In this document: piece by piece, positions 63,940-64,000 of the stretch | Layout: every line of letters begins with the position of its first letter | Numbering within the stretch: position 1 is the stretch's first letter | Position numbers and translations under genes: made by a program | Source: Chitinophaga agrisoli | GTDB taxonomy: Bacteria > Bacteroidota > Bacteroidia > Chitinophagales > Chitinophagaceae | DNA: 64,000 bases | NCBI RefSeq assembly: GCF_008386695.1 | Contig: NZ_VUOC01000004.1 | Coordinates: 2,606,327-2,670,326, forward strand | Direction: 5' to 3' | Notes under the pieces: generated by a model | What the model saw: only the letters and a program-made list of their open reading frames with translations | Told to the model about the DNA's origin: nothing | Database searches by the model: none

Positions 63940-64000
63940 ATGATACGTCGCAGTTTAATAATAACCTTGTCTGTCACGCTTTCCGCCAGCCTCTATGGCC
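63940..64000 (+). CDS. exported protein, N-terminal part only
   Basis: The first 20 codons (MIRRSLIITLSVTLSASLYG) of a gene that runs off the right edge, with a signal-peptide-like start. In other Bacteroidetes the gene after a PorP/SprF protein is often an OmpA-type protein, but that cannot be seen here. Confidence 0.55.
   Translation, partial: MIRRSLIITLSVTLSASLYG

Overview
The window reads as a chromosome segment of a gliding, polysaccharide-degrading Bacteroidota, most likely a Chitinophaga-like member of the Chitinophagaceae. Supporting signs are a SusC/SusD pair with surface lipoproteins, a giant Calx-beta protein with a gliding-motility (CHU_C, type IX secretion type B) C-terminal domain followed by a PorP/SprF protein, a DUF5690 membrane protein, Bacteroidetes-type -7 promoter boxes (TAnnTTTG), and an accessory island built around an IntDOT-like tyrosine recombinase. 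Family assignments come from reading the protein sequences; no database was searched.

Region 1 (1-6.7 kb) is a compact signalling locus. It holds a PAS histidine kinase, two paralogous response regulators that fuse a receiver domain to a CRP/FNR-type cNMP-fold and helix-turn-helix, an exported HtrA-like protease, and two hypothetical proteins. Four intergenic sites here share one layout: two TGA-N6-TCA operators 21-22 bp apart, then 23 bp, then a -7-like box. One of the four drives no gene but a predicted small RNA of about 85 nt ending in a strong terminator. This looks like a self-contained CRP-type two-component regulon.

Region 2 (6.7-8.9 kb) is a minus-strand unit: a SUFU-domain protein, an unrecognised 444-aa helical protein, and two tRNA-like genes whose anticodon loops are 8 and 6 nt instead of 7. 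The first tRNA-like gene begins on the last base of the protein's stop codon.

Region 3 (9-22.4 kb) is a polysaccharide utilisation locus (two surface lipoproteins, SusD, SusC, a GntR-type regulator, a DUF6929-like protein, a GH5 hydrolase), then an SDR, a GluQ-type tRNA(Asp) synthetase and tRNA-Asp.

Region 4 (22.4-42.8 kb) is an integrative element in the 3' end of tRNA-Asp, bounded by 18-bp direct repeats. It carries integrase, an RteC-like protein, HTH protein, a replication initiator with nine internal iteron-like repeats, a DnaC-like ATPase, and defence/toxin cargo: a 1262-aa SEC-C/nuclease protein, a frameshifted ApeA, HNH, PIN toxin with a small partner, SymE-like toxin, an AbiU2-like HEPN protein, and a DUF262+HEPN pair. 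A 1.2-kb GC-rich non-coding stretch with long inverted repeats may be a transfer origin or RNA gene. No relaxase or conjugation gene was seen.

Region 5 (43-64 kb) returns to chromosomal genes: small lipoproteins (one broken by two indels), an IS256-type transposase remnant, SDR and AraC regulator, amidohydrolase, GNAT, a putative nuclease effector, a PadR/FtsX-permease pair, DUF5690, the 2261-aa Calx-beta adhesin, PorP/SprF, and the start of one more exported protein.
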